DNA of 64,000 nt from Termitomyces sp. T153 (lineage: Eukaryota; Basidiomycota; Agaricomycetes; Agaricales; Lyophyllaceae). The translations under genes and the position numbers were made by a program. Shown piece after piece: positions 44,995 through 58,186 of the stretch. How positions within the stretch are numbered: the first letter of the stretch is position 1; each line of letters opens with the position of its first letter. The DNA lies in the NCBI GenBank assembly GCA_018296165.2, contig JACKQL020000024.1, forward strand, positions 124,001 to 188,000, written 5' to 3'. The notes under the pieces were generated by a model, which was given only the letters and a program-made list of their open reading frames with translations, did no database searches and was not told the DNA's origin.

Positions 44995-45640
44995 GTGATG
45001 ATGACCATCCAGTGCTGAACAAAGTATTTCTAGAGTTTTTTTTGCATGAAGCCATTTGAATGATCTTTGTGAAAGTGTTAAGGTGTAGAATCTTACTATG
45101 CTCAGCAGTAGTAGAAAAGTGCATATCATCAGCTTTAGTATGCATATATATATTCCAGGAACCATGCACTCATTTTCATCACTTATGTTACTATCATTAC
45201 CCATATTCTGATTGTTGATATCAGTACTGCTTGGGTCAAAAATTCCCCTATCTATCAGTCCATGTATAAAGACAGTGTCAAGCTGGAGGGATGGATCAAC
45301 AAGGTGAGGGATCACTATTCCTGATTGATAGAATGGTTGCAAGGGTCCATTGCTATGACAAAGTCACAGTCACAAAAGCATCAATGCTGATTTCAATTAA
45401 GGTTAGTGTGAGCCAAGTTATCTGCATTCATAGTTCAGCTGACCTTGTCCAGACCACTGTTATTCCCATCTATCTACATTTGGATTCCTGAGCTATTGTA
45501 CTGCTACATGTATAGTATATATAATCTGCTTTGTATGTAACTAACTACTCTTCCATTTGCTCATCATGTATCAGTGTATGTATTGCAGCTGTTCTTTTGA
45601 CAGCAGGTGGCAAGTCACTGCTCTTCAGCATCAGCCCACA
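44995..45640. other. No gene recognised
   Basis: AT-rich DNA between the palindrome and the transposase remnant. Minus- and plus-strand frames (44842-45342, 45291-45491) partly overlap the palindrome and show no family resemblance. Confidence 0.45.
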
Positions 45641-45779
45641 ACAGAAGCCTCTGGAATCTGGGCCTGGTCAGATCCCTCCCATGACCACAGTTGAGTCAAG
45701 GTACAAATCATCTACTGTGAGTATAGCCTTGAAATGTATGATTTCTATTATAAAATGCATCTATTTCACCAATATTAGA

Positions 45780-46910
45780 TGATAATACCATTATTGATGC
45801 TCCACCAAGCCCTCTTCCAGAGAATTTACCTGAGCTTGAACCTGAGGTTTTACCCTCTCCTCTTCCTGAGAAGTGCATTTGAAGAACTCCACACCACCTG
45901 ATAGAATTCCTGCCTTCAGATCCATGACCTCTGCAGCAATTGTCTAAAGAATATTCTAGATTAGAAGAGGTGTACAAAAGCAAGCAGCACTGTGCAGAAG
46001 TATCTGAGCCCTCTAATTCACCATCTTCTCATCTCCAACCACTGGCCAGACTATTGGAAACTGAGCCCAATGAAAATGGGTTTGTTCTGCCACTACATTC
46101 CACCATCTCAAAATCCTGATGAGGATATCACCATCTACCATTCTGCAGATGCACCTACATTTATGCAAACCTGAGGAACAGGCTTTAGATCCTCTTTCTG
46201 TCTTTGGTCCTACTGCTCAAGAGATTGAAACACAAATAGATGAATCAACCAGTCATTTGATCCCTTTTCTTAATGCATCTGTCTTTTGCCTTATGACCTG
46301 GTTCTATTTCTCCAATAAGTTTACTCTTGCTACTCTGGATCACTTGGTATGATCTGTCATCTTAGCTCCAAATTTCAAGCCTCAACACTTTATGGGTTTC
46401 AGTGCAATTAAGGAGAACAGATGACTTGATGACTTTCATATACCAGATACAAGTGGTACCAGCTTGCTTCTCTCATGGTTTGCTAGTGACAAATAGAGAC
46501 AAGGATCTGTTAAACTTTGACTATCACTTACACAGATCCTATCAATCTGAAACTGATGCACCAACTCTTGAAATTAATTTTTTTCATCAAGATCTTGTGG
46601 AAGTGCTCAAGTCAGGTATCCAAGATTATGCTGCAAAGAAGTTTCCTTGGCATGGGTTCCAGCTCTTTTAGAAACCTTCAGAAAATGAACCAGAACAGCA
46701 GGTCTATGGAGAAGCTTATACCTCAGATTTCTTTCTAAAGTTGAGAGACTATCACTCCAGTTGAAGGCTGTGATCTTAAAACAGCTGTGGTTACATTGAA
46801 GCTCTATTCAGATGCAACTCAACTTGCAAACTTTGGTACAGCTTCACTATGGGGCACAACTCTCATGAAACAGTGGGAGAGAGCAGTGGCCACAGGAAGC
46901 TCCCACAAGA
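45780..46910 (+). pseudogene. Plavaka-type DNA transposase, dead 5' part
   Basis: Broken plus-strand reading gives, in order: DAPPSPLPENLPELEPE, ARLLETEPNENG, FLNASVFCLMTWFY, then LVxSVILAPNFKPQHFMGFSA, APTLEINFFHQDLVEVLK, ENEPEQQVYGEAYTS and SDATQLANFGTASLWG. This is the N-terminal layout of basidiomycete Plavaka (CACTA-like) transposases. Stops and frameshifts occur about every 100-250 bp. The catalytic region is missing; sequence after about 46910 belongs to a gypsy remnant. Confidence 0.75.
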
Positions 46911-46984
46911 ACAAATGGAAGTTGCAGAATTTATGACAGACCTGATTAAGAGAGGAAATGGTGTAAGGTCAGCAAAGATAATAA

Positions 46985-48480
46985 AAAGGGGCTGTTTCTT
47001 GAGGAAAAGAAAAGATACATGAGTGAGGGGAGATGCTTTGAGTGCAGAACTGCCCTAAAAACACAACAGTGAAAACCTCTAGTGCAGGTGACAGGCCTCC
47101 AGGAGTCCATAGCAATAAAATTTCAATTAGGTTCTTAGACATGGACAATGGACAGACTCAGCAGAGACTACAGAAGGCAGCTCTTCAGCTGGAATGCAGA
47201 TCTGCTTAGCAGCAGGGCACTTCCACAGTATATATTTATGTCAAGTGTGCAGGAGGCTCAAACAGAGAAGCTGGAGGGAGGTGAAGCTATCTAGATGGAG
47301 AAGGGAGAGTTTTTCCATATCTATAGAGGGGATAGAAGAAGAGAATATTCAGCTCAGTAACCAAAGGAGTGAACTGATCCAGCACCCCTTTGCCATATAT
47401 TCAGAGCACCTTCTGGAAAGTCAGCAACTCTATCCTAGGGATGAAGGATTCCCAGAAGATATGGGGAGATACTTTTCAGTACATTATGTGAACAACTTTC
47501 AGTACATAGTAATAGATGCATTAAGATGTATCAATTGATAACTGGCTAATAACCAATTTCCATGCACCCATAGCAATCCAAAACATGCATAGAGGACACC
47601 AGGTGCTGGAAATGCCACTATGGAGTACATTTGGTCCAGGCACATCAGGTGAAGTGGGTGCTTAAGAAGGGCAGATGTGGCTTAGTGCAGTATACCCTAC
47701 TGAGAATAGGGACAATCACTGATTTGAGGTGACTGAATCCTTTGACTAGGAAATAGGATATCTATGTATCCACATTTACAGTTGAGCCCTGAGCTTTACC
47801 ACTTTGTTAGCATTGAGTGTGGCAAAAAGGGAAGAAATAAACTTACAGGAATGGTACATTAAGAGAGTTATACAACAAGGGCATCTCCACAGAAATTCAT
47901 CGGCAGACCCCTAGCATGATGAGAGGGGTCTGTTCTCACATTGACTGGAGAATGATTGGTCTGGAGGTGGGGATCCAGAAGAGTTTAAGATGGCCAGGCT
48001 CTTTCTGTCAGCCTTTGATAGTGTGGCAGAGAGGGTGCCTGGACCTAACAACATTTGAATATGATTAGCACAAGTAGCCAGGGAAGGAGAGTGGCCAGAG
48101 AATGAGGCAGCATGCTGGACATTGGAAAGCAGCATGTCATATCTGTGAGACCCATTGAAATGATCCCAGACCTAGCTAGTGGTGGTGTGGTGGTGGTGGT
48201 GGTGGTGGTGGTGAAGCTTGATGAAAGTCTGGTGTGGGCATTGCTTGACTCAAGATTCAATCGCTCAGGGGCTTTATGTCAACTACAGTAACAGCTGAGG
48301 TTGCAGAAGACCAACCTTGTTATGCCACTAAATGTTCTGATAACAGTGCAAGGCTCAAGGCCAAAAATCAGTTATTCTGTTACAGCCAGATTCAACTGTC
48401 ACAAAGTGGACAAGGTCAGGAGTTTTGATGAATCTGTAGGATATGACAGACATATCCCTGGTGCTCTTCCAGGGAGTTTG
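46985..48480 (+). pseudogene. Gypsy gag end and protease remnant, plus strand
   Basis: KKRYMSEGRCFECRT at about 47010-47060 is a degenerate zinc knuckle. About 48240-48480 is protease: LLDSRFNRSG-like start, then LITVQGSRPKISYSVTARFN, the same domain as VQLAVQGSRSRINFG in the element at 11066-20051, so the two are related families. The stretch between has many stops. It ends abruptly at about 48480 against opposite-strand RT. Confidence 0.65.
48181..48213 (+). repeat. (TGG)n microsatellite
   Basis: About 10-11 trinucleotide units with one interruption (GGTGGTGTGGTGG). Confidence 0.9.
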
Positions 48481-48900
48481 AGTAGATCAGGACATTGTCC
48501 AAGTATACAATGACAAATATATTGTTCATATTGTGGAAGGTGTTGTTCATGAAATACTGAAAGGTAGCAGGGGAGTTTGTCATTCCAAAGGGCATTACAA
48601 GGTATTTGAAGAGGCCATATCATGTCTGGAAGGCCATTTTCCATTTGTGACTAGAGCAATGCAGATGTTGTTGTATCCCAATTGCAGGTTGACCTTCATG
48701 TAGATCTTTGTGCTTCAAAATTAGTCAACCAGGTCTCTAATGAGGGGGAGGGTATATCAATTCTTCTTGGTGACCAGGTTGAGTCCTTGGTAATTGACAC
48801 ATAGCCTTGAAAAACCATCCTTTTTTGGAGAGGCCAGTCTTTCTGGCAGATGGGGATGTGGTGGAATGCTGATTCAAGATCAAGTTTCAACATTAGCAAA
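48481..48900 (-). pseudogene. Gypsy reverse transcriptase remnant, minus strand
   Basis: Minus-strand reading across frames: SRLCVNYQGLNLVTKKN, TLPLIRDLVD, YMKVNLQLGYNNICIA, TPLLPFSIS and IVYLDNVLIYS-like (YLDN in place of YLDD). This is Ty3/gypsy RT order, on the opposite strand from the protease that abuts it at about 48480. Confidence 0.7.
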
Positions 48901-51645
48901 CCTGGCCCTGATGCAAGATTGTTTATAGCCTAATTGACTAAGTGGCCCAAAACCCTCTCTGAGTAGAACTACATCATCTGCTACTGCCCCAGGCATCTCA
49001 GAGAAAAACCCAATGCCCTCACCCAGAGACCCAATGTGTACTCCTAAAAGACTCTTGAAAGAGAGGGAAATGCCCTGAACAAAGTTGTGATCCTGCCAGA
49101 ACATTTCCACTCTGCCCTGCTCCTTGATGAAGAAGGACTCCTTGACCAGATCCACTGAAGGACAAATACTTCAAGAATAACAACCCCCACAACCCCACAA
49201 ACTGACCTGCACCTTCTCCTAGCTCTGGCCCCAACCAACTCTGCAGCCCCAACCAACTCTGCAGCCCCAACCAACCTTGAGAAGACCCAACACCCCTTCA
49301 CCCTCTTTCCCAATACATCCTTCTGCTCTGTCATGGCCTGATCTACATACTGGACCTGTTCTGACTATGTTTGGACATCCTCTGTCAACACCACAATTAA
49401 AAACTCTGAGGCCACCCTGGAATCTGCAAAACCCTTTAACATGTCATGTGTATGTATTTCTGGCCAGGTCTCAAAAGAGGATACATTGCTACCACCACCC
49501 CTTGAACCTCCCAATCTGCCCCTAGGTATCCAAGCCAACCCACACAATCCCTCTTTCTCTCTGACCCCCCCTAACTTGCTTTTTAATCTCTCAAACCCTG
49601 CCACATCTTAGGGATCCAAGCCAACCCACACAATGCCCCCCCCCTTTCTCTTTGACCCCCCTCCCTAACTTGCTTTCTAATCTCTCAAACCCTGCCACAT
49701 CTTATTTACCCTTGTGCCTTGACAACATCATTGTTTCCCTGGACATCTCCAGTGCCTCCTTCCAAACTCCCTGATGCCCTTGATGCCATCACTTATCCAA
49801 CCTTCCCAACACTCCTTTTACACCCCAACACCTTGATGCCATCACTCTCCAATCTCTCCAATGTACCCTGACATCTGTGACTGGCCTGCTTGGCCCCAGC
49901 CTTACTATCAGACAGCTAGAAAATTGTGCTTCAAACTACTAACAGAAAACTATGTATTTTTTATAGAGTTGGGATGCTTCTACTCCTGTCATCCTCCCTG
50001 CATGTCAGGTTGACCATCTGGGCATCTCTCCACAGTGCTGTCACATCCACTAACCTCAGCAGCCACCTCCATGGCACCCAACTATGGCCAAATAACTGCA
50101 ACATGTTCCAACAGAGCTCCTGCAGCATGTCCACCTGAGTTGGCAGCAGACTAACAATGTTGGAAGCTTGCTGCTCCAGGACTTATCCTAGGCAAATCAT
50201 AGAGTTCAATGACTCTCTTGAAGGAAATCCAGCTGGTCCAGACTGGCCCCAACCTATACTGAAAGTCAGTATTTAGAGCAGATCAAGCAGAGACTGTCAC
50301 AGACAAACTAGCTGATAAGACACTGTCTAGCAGGGCCTGATGGTAGCAGAACCACCCTGCTGCAGTTAGTAATTTTAAACTTGAGAAATGACTCTCACTC
50401 ACCAAGCAACTGAACTCAGAGCTCTGAAACCCAGTTGATGAGCCATTTGTGCTGTCAAGCCATCTCTGCCAGGTTCTCCAAATCACAAGACTCCTGAGCT
50501 GATGTTTGCACTGCTGCTCATTCCCATACTGTATTCCTACATGAACTCCTCTCCCCTCAGTCTGCCCTTCTTCCATAACCTCCTGATTCTAAACAAACAG
50601 AGCAACTTGAAACCCAACCTCCTGAAGATTTGTCAAACATGGCTCATCTCTTCTCCTTCTCTGCTAGGGCCTGCTACTGCAAGACCTCCAATGACTGCAT
50701 GTCAAACAATTTCTGCCACTCCACCAACTGCTCCATGCAGCCCTTCACTGCCTCTTCCAGCTTCTGCACTGACTTGTTTCACCCATGGAGTTTGCTCATC
50801 AGCTTTCTGTTCTGTCCTAGGAGCTGCTTGTTCTGCCTCTGCAACATTTCCTGTCCTTGAAGAATCTTGATTTGCTAACAGAGCTGCATGCTTTTCAACA
50901 GTAACTTGGTGTCTAAAGGCTGGCTAGAGATGTGGGAGAAGAAACAGGTAAAGAGAGGATAGGAAGGAAACACTTTATAGAGTCATTTGGCTTAAGGCCT
51001 GGCTAGAGAATTTGCACAACACTTAACTAGACCCCACCTCTTTGGAGCTTGACCCTCCTACCTCCATCACCCTATCCTTGCCCCCAGGCTTGAAGCCTGG
51101 CCTCTGCAGTGGGAACTCAGTGGAACCAACCTTGAACATCTCTGACAAGCTCTCAGGAATGAATAAAGGAACTGCCCAACCCTTTCATTTGTCTACTGGT
51201 ACCAGCATGGGCAAATCATCCCCCACCAGCCTCATCCACCTTGCCCCCTTCCTCTAGCAGGAACTCTGAAGGACTCACTTGAAGGCAAGGTCCCATAGTC
51301 CACTCCAACATTGGCAGAGTAATCACCACCTCCACTTGGAAACATAAATTGCTACCTCCCTAAGCAGAACCTGCCAACAGCTCTGCATCTGACTTCTGAC
51401 CCATCATCTCTGTAAATCATACAGTTTTGGCACTACAAATTGATTAGTGATGACTACAAAGCAATGACACATGCTTATTTGGGCATTGGCCATGCACCAT
51501 TCTCTGGTAGGGATGGAAGCAAACATGGTTGAAGACAGAAGACAGGAATTCATTGTTAAAGCCCACAATGACCTTATCAATTATGGTGGTAAACTCCAAA
51601 AGACTTCAACAACTTGAGCACATGCCTTGAGGGTAGGGAGGGTAC
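48901..51645. other. Decayed retrotransposon DNA, relative of 58782-60725
   Basis: CpG-free, full of stops. Parts resemble 58982-60700 on the same strand: GAGCTGCTTGTTCTGCC, ACAGTTTTGGCACT and GTCACAGACAAA blocks in the same order. Minus-strand reading of the shared part gives Gln/Leu-rich coiled-coil-like peptide, perhaps gag. It ends in GAGGGTAGGGAGGGTAC, a likely polypurine tract, before the LTR at 51646. Poly-C-rich tandem text occurs near 49545-49690 (two ~95-bp copies of a CCAAGCCAACCCACACAAT..CTAACTTGCTTT block). Confidence 0.4.
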
Positions 51646-53295
51646 TGTCACAAACCCCATCACAACCTCCAAACCTCAACCCACTCTACCCTACTACTTT
51701 ACTCCAACTTATCTCCTCCACGACTCCCAATTCCACCATCAATCCCATCATCATTCCCATCATCATTTCCCCCATTGGCCCACCAAGCTTGCACCAACAC
51801 CTTCTCTATTAAGCCAGAACCTCCAGATCTCTTTTGCAGAACCCTCATACTTGCCCTGCACCCACCCAAGATCCCAGCAGCACCACCAAACCCTGTCTTA
51901 GCACTGCTGCCCTGCTCTGGGTCTTGAAACCCATCCTAGACCTCAGAACTATGTCTATACCCCATTTCAAGCTTTGGGACCCTCTGAAGGAACACTACTA
52001 TCAATATCATACTACCATAGTGAGTATACTAGTCTCAATATTGCTATAGCCTTCATATAGTTTCCTGGTACTTTTTTATTTCTCAGCACTTGTCTGTTTT
52101 CTGGCTTTATCTGTAAGGGGATGAATGCTCTGCAGGTAAACTCAGTGAGAGCAGGCAGGCACAAGCAATGAGCAAGAGCCAAAGAGGCACAAAGGCAGCT
52201 AAGAGTCAGGCAAGAGGTGAGCACAGCAAGCCAAGCATGAGTAAAGATGCTGGGGTTCTTACAGTTGGTTCAATGTGTAAACCAGGAGAACACTGCTATT
52301 GTTTGGTCAGAAGATCTTCTATCCTGCTGACTGGCTTATATACTACATCTATGGCTATGCTATGACTAATGCTATATGTAATAAGCAGCCTGGGCATACT
52401 GAACAGTAATTACTAACAATACATCAAAAGGGAAAATAAGGTCCAATGACTATGAAGGGCTGACTCATACTATCTAGAGGGTGCAGGGGCTTGGTGGCAG
52501 GTTGGTCAGTAACACTAGAGATGATGCTGTTCCTATTGCTAGGGCTGGATAGAGTCAAAGTTACCTATCAGCATTATTCAACAGGGTTGTCTCCTTACAT
52601 TTCCAAGTATTATTTCTACTACATCTACAACTCCAAAATATAATCTAATTACTTGTCATATCCTCTTCACAAAGATTCTGGCTGCTCTACTGGTGGTTAT
52701 CTGACTGCAATTGGTGGTGAAGCTATTGGATGGAGTAGCAAGCTTCAATCAGTTGTTGCTTCATCCACAACTGAAGCAGAATACATTGCTGCTATAGAAG
52801 CTGGCAAAGAAATCATCTGGATGTGGAATATTCTACATGGAATGGGATATTCTTCTACTGCTCCATCTCCCATGCTGACAATCAATCTGCAATCAGTGTT
52901 ACCAAGAATCCAGAACACTATGGATGAATGAAGCACCTTGACCTCAGCTTCTATTGGCTCAGAGATGCAGTTGATCAGCAGAAACTCATTCCTCATCATA
53001 TTCCTGGAACAGAACAAGTGGCAGATCTGTTCACAAAACCACTTCAACTCCTAAGTTCTACAACCCCACTTGTCTCTGGACTTAGCATTTTCACTGCTCC
53101 AAACTTGTGGAACATCTGTTCAACCTCCATTCAACTCCAGAACTCCTATTCTCACCTCCCTCTGGCCTCTGGATCATCCATTTGACTCCCATCTAACTCT
53201 GATGCTCCATAAGTCCCTTTAGTCATTGCAGTTCTCCAACTAGCAGGTTTCTTGCTCTATAGTGAGAGAGCTCTCCAGGTCAGCTGATCCTAACA
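51646..53295 (+). mobile_element. Gypsy-type 3' LTR with two later insertions
   Basis: Starts TGTCACAAACC and ends CTGATCCTAACA, the family of the solo LTR at 20566-21506. The LTR text breaks at about 52115, resumes at about 52600-52660 (ACTCCAAAATATAATCTAATT), is broken again by a copia RNase H fragment, and resumes at about 53048. The preceding purine tract suggests a 3' LTR rather than a solo LTR. Break points are approximate. Confidence 0.6.
52653..53047 (+). pseudogene. Copia RNase H fragment
   Basis: DSGCSTGGYLTAIGGEAIGW and SVVASSTTEAEYIAAIEAGKE, then a frameshift near 52920 to HLDLSFYWLRDAVDQ and EQVADLFTKPLQ. Standard copia C-terminus, embedded in a gypsy-type LTR. Confidence 0.8.
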
Positions 53296-54446
53296 CATAG
53301 ATGCCAGCATTGATCTTGTTTCATATGATTTTGCAAACTTTCTTCTTGAGGTCAGGTGAGATAGGTTGGTTGTACTGAACCAGGGAATGTGCAGAACTGT
53401 TGGTATGTGTACTGGGGAAAAGAAGTCTGTTTGGAAGCTGTTGCATTTGGAGTTGTCCCAAGCAAAGGTCTGATTTTGCTTAGTGACAAAGTCAATCAAA
53501 ACATTGAGTTCATTACCAGTGAGAGAGCAAGTGCTGTGTTTGCTAACAAATGTTGTTTTGCACTTGTTGGTAAATCATTCTGTCAGTATAAAAGGGGGTG
53601 GATTTGGATCAAGTGTTGGCATGGTTGCTAAGGAGTCACCAATGATTTTGTGCTCAATGCAGAAATCTTTTGAAAGTTGGCTAACAACAGGCTTAGTCTT
53701 CAAGGTGACAGGCTTGTACTTCTTTTTCACCTGAACACCTTTGCATTGAGTCTTGTTAGTGACAAGGAAAGAGTATTGAACAAAGACATCCATAGTGATA
53801 TTTCTAGGAAGAGAGTGGGGAGTTGTTGTAGTAAGTCCAAGGATTTAGGAAACATCTGTAGATATAACATAAGAATCAGTAGTAAAGGATTGAAAAGAAA
53901 AGGGGCTGCAGCATATAGATAAGCAAGAGAAGTTTGTAGGTTTTCTGTAAGTAAATTATTTGTAAGTGAAATGTCATCTTTTAATTCAACACAAGAAATA
54001 AAAGAAATTTGGTTAGTCTGATGATTATATTTTATTGTTAGTGCTAAGTTACTAGTGCTGTTGCTAATTGTGTTGGTGGCAGTGGTGTCATCAATACTGG
54101 GGTAACATAATTTGAAGGGGTGGCCAAGTAGAATGTTATAGGCTGGGAATCTAAGGATGTGAATTTGCAAATAAAATATAATATCACCAATGGTATAGAG
54201 AGCACTGTGCACAAGGCCTAGCCATTAGTCCATAGTGCCTTTAGCACTCTGCATATTGATTGCAATGCTTGGATCATCAATCAAAAACAGGTCACTCGCA
54301 AGTTCAGCTGACATAAAAATGACCTGGGACCCACTATCAACAATACATTCAATTTCCTTGTGATTGTTGATAAGCATCATGATAAACTGGATTGACTGAG
54401 CTTCCTTGGCACTGATGGACCTGCTAGTTTCTGTATGCAAACACAA
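53296..54446 (-). pseudogene. Gypsy protease and RT N-terminal region
   Basis: IECIVDSGSQVIFMSAELA is the protease active site; LGLVHSALYTIGDI and FPAYNILLGHPF follow after a stop at 54224. Further on VVSQLSKDFCIEHKIIGD, TFAWDNSKCNSFQTDFFSP and VHIPTVLHIPW lead into RT, which is truncated. This layout is common to Agaricomycete gypsy polyproteins. Confidence 0.75.
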
Positions 54447-55694
54447 AGGATAGTAGACAATAGATACTAGGGTTGTTATGACACTAATACAAATCTAAAT
54501 AGGATGGGCTCCTTCTGTCTCTTTAGGCTGGAATAAGGCAACTGCTGATTCTGAGTTCAGGGAAAGGGTATTCAGAAATACCATGCTTTGCTTCAAGTTA
54601 GGAAAATACCAAATGAATAGAGTATATTTGTATACAGCAACAGGGGCTGGAACACAGTGTATGAAGTACAAAGGTCTGGGTGAGTACACACAGCTGTTTG
54701 GGATTGCCACACAGGCAAAGATAGTCACAAACAGAAAGCCACACAGGCAAAACAAGGAATCTTGGTGGAGACCTTAGTACAATGGCATAACACCACATGG
54801 AAGTTTTGAATTACACAGAAAAACTACCTGAACACAAAACTCACCCATCTTCAATTACATGTGGAAAAGGTAAAATGTGGGGCAGTCAAAACTTGTATTT
54901 GTTGCACTACAGTACAGACTCTATATGAGGGTAGCACAAGTATGTCTATGTGCATGATACAGACTTGGCAATCTGGCTAACATAGGGTATAGGGTAGTTT
55001 GGACTACTAGGCAAAGGGTATTGAGAATCCATATGTTTGTTTGATTGAATAAAGCTGTTTCTGGGCTAAAGGTTTTTTATTCTGAGCATGAAGCATTTCT
55101 ATTAGGGTGTACTAGGTTCTAGGCCACTTCTCAAGGCTCCAGCACTAGTGTCTGGGTGACTTGGTGGTTAAGTCATTGCACCACAACTGGCTAGACAATG
55201 TGCCCAATTCTGCTGCTCATATGAAAAGCTTAATTTTTGTGATCTGACAGCTTTCAGCCTAATCTTTGACATTCTAGTCCAAAATTCTACAAAGCCCTCA
55301 AGTTAGGCAAGTGGTGCCTGACTCCCCAATACCACCTTTGTTTGATCATGAATAAGGCACATCACCAAAGGCCTCTGATCTAGTGAGTACAAACCCTCTC
55401 AAAGTCATTCTCCATTTCTGCTTTGTCCTGCTGGCATATGCTCCTCAATACTCCTGGTAGCCTTTAGTAGTATAGCCCATAACCTCTATACAGCTGGTAA
55501 TACATGGCTCCATTCAACAGGGAGATATTCAAATACCACCCACATCCTTGGCATGCATGCCTGGTTGCCACTACAATTGGGATTGCTATAGTTGCAGAGT
55601 CATGACTATTATGGTATTTCATATCTGTTCTAATAGCTGGTAACAGGTTCAATAATATAGTATTATTTGCAAAATTAATGTGAACAAGTATACA
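54447..55694 (-). pseudogene. Gypsy gag-protease linker region, decayed
   Basis: Lies inside the minus-strand gypsy element between gag and protease. Stops in all frames; no domain recognised. A 66-codon frame with a hydrophobic start (54598-54798) is likely chance. Confidence 0.4.
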
Positions 55695-57868
55695 CTATAT
55701 CGGTGCATGTGAAAACAATGGGATCTTGACCTGGGGGTACAGACTCAATGTAGGCTTCAACTGGATCAATAGACATGACTGGCACTCTAAGATACCCTGG
55801 GCAGTAGCAACATTGGAGGACAGACTGAACATGGCATTGTTATAGGCAAAAGTCAGCAGGATTTTTTCAATGGAGGTGTGTTCTGAAGGTTGATTGGCAA
55901 AAGTGACATTGGTGGCTAAATTGTGCTTGGGGGTGACAGCATTGCAAAAGTAATTGTGAATATCTGATGAGAGAGAGCACAATTCATCAACTGAGACTGT
56001 AACCTTAGTTTGGAGGATGTGATCAAAAACTGCCTTGGTCTGTTCAATGTTGTAAATTGGGGGCATTGTTCAGTAAGTGCCATCTTGACACTTGTTATGG
56101 GCCAGCAAAGTTATGATTGTTAGATGGGATGTAGTGATTGAGGGTACTGAAAAAGAGGTGCAAAGGCAGCTGAGGGTCACAAGCACTAACAGTCAGAGTA
56201 GTGGTGGCTCAACAAGGGGCAGGTTCTGGCACTTTGTTGTCAGCAAGATTGCTAGGAGCAGCTGGAGTAAGTGGCTGGAGCTGGGAAGTCTGTGGGACTG
56301 GGTGATAACCTTTAGCAGATGGGATTTTTATACTGTCAAAGACCTCAGGGCATTACAAGGCCATAAGTTCCCTTTTTAGCAACTCAATGTGTTATTTGCA
56401 AGAAAGGGGCCTAGGTCCATTACTGTCCAAGTGCAAAAACATCATATATCAAAGTCTGATGAGAAGCTTGTTCTGCATTTGGGTCAGCATTTCCTGTCAA
56501 GTGTCCAGTAACAAGTTGTCCTGGGTTGTGTTGATGCCATTTGTCAATGTGCTCCATGAACAAGCACTTGCTAGAGAGTAGTTTGAATCATGGTACTAGA
56601 GGGCAGCACCACTTTTCCTTCAGCATTGTGATGACATTTACCTTGCTGAATGTAAAGTTACAGCTAGAAGCAGCAAACACAAACCATAGTGTGATGGGTT
56701 TTGCCACAGAAGTGGCACTCATCAGGGAATGCACAAGGATGGTTAGCAGCACCAGCACTGAGCAAAGCTTCCAAGCACTCAAGGTGACTAACAATAGTGG
56801 AGGTAGTGGCATGATTGGCAGATCCAGACTTAGCAACAGGGGCAAGTGTAGTGACAGAGGCAGCAGGAATGAAATCAGGACAGGAGGCACTAGAGGTGGC
56901 TGTAGCAACAGACTTAGAAGTGCTAGTGTCTGTGCCCTTCAACACCCACTTAGCACCTTCAAACATGTTCTTGACACTGTAAGGGTCATTAGAGTAGTGG
57001 TTAAGCATAGTGATCTTGAGGCAGCAGACAATTTTATACCATAGCAATTTGGGAATATCCTGCTAGAAGAGGCAATATTCCTCATTCTTGTAGAGCTTGC
57101 CATTAGCAGGGAGCCACCTAGTGATGCACTGGAAGTCACAATATAATCCAAGAATCTGCCAAGTGTGGAAATACCACTGGAGAAAGTTTGGGTAACAAGT
57201 TGTTTAAGGTTGCCAAGAGTATATCAGGCTATTCTATCAGTACCAGAGTAAAGTTGCATCACTGCTGCTTTCCATTCATGATAGGTGTAGTGATGCTCCT
57301 TAGCAGTGCCAGCAGGAACAAAAGAGTTGCCAAACTCAAGAATGCCAAGCCAGGTTTTTGCTGTGTCATAAGAGACATAGCATGATGCATACTCCTTTTT
57401 CTGAGTTTTGTTGGTGATTCCACAGTTGCCAAACAAATATTCAAGTTTGCAGAAGCATTCTGCTAGCTCACAAGAATGGGACTCATCCCACTTAGAGGTG
57501 GTAGAGTCATTGAATGGCAGCATGTGTGTATGGCAGACCAAACATTTGTTGTCAGCCATAGCAATTGTTGGATTTAAAGTTGGAAGGGGGATAGATGACA
57601 GTGGGAGCTGATAAAGTCCTGGAAAGAAGGTGGGCAAGTTGAGAGGCATTAGCAGTGAGAGAGGGGCACTAAGGAAACTGAGTGTGTGTCCTCCTGGAAA
57701 GAGGTTGTCAATTTCATTGATAAAGATGGAGTTGCAAATGGTGCTAAGTTTGTGGGCAAGGTGGTAAGGTGCAGGAGCTGGTGGGGTTGGTGGTGGGGTT
57801 GAAGGGTCTAAGAATGGGTTAAACTGGCAAGGTACTAGAGTCAAACACAAGCAGCAAAAGGCTTGCAC
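55695..57868 (-). pseudogene. Gypsy gag remnant
   Basis: STTSKWDESHSCELAECFCK, CGITNKTQKKEYASCYV and YHEWKAAVMQLYSGTD are retrotransposon-gag signatures of this lineage. NDPYSVKNMFEGAKWVLKG and a zinc knuckle CHFCGKTHHTMVC (about 56680-56720) follow after frame breaks. The 123-codon frame at 56066-55695 continues the same polyprotein. Confidence 0.7.
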
Positions 57869-58186
57869 ACAGCTTTATGGAAGAATCTTGCTCTTTACTT
57901 ACTCTTGCAGTGGGCTGCAAAATGATGTCCATTGCTATGCAGAGGATACAACAACTAGCAGATTTGCAAGTAAAATATCAATGGACTAAAGAAATGAGGG
58001 TTGCAAGTTAAGCTAGGTCCCAGAAAGCCCAGAACTCCATAGATAAACCCAACTAGAGTAGAACTGAGGTTGCCAGACAAAGGTCACTTACAAAGCTGGA
58101 CAAAAGAGGTGCTAGGGATAGCAAAGGGGTGTTAGCAAAAGGGGACAAATAACAAAACAAAACTCACCTTAAGTGCCAGCACTAAA

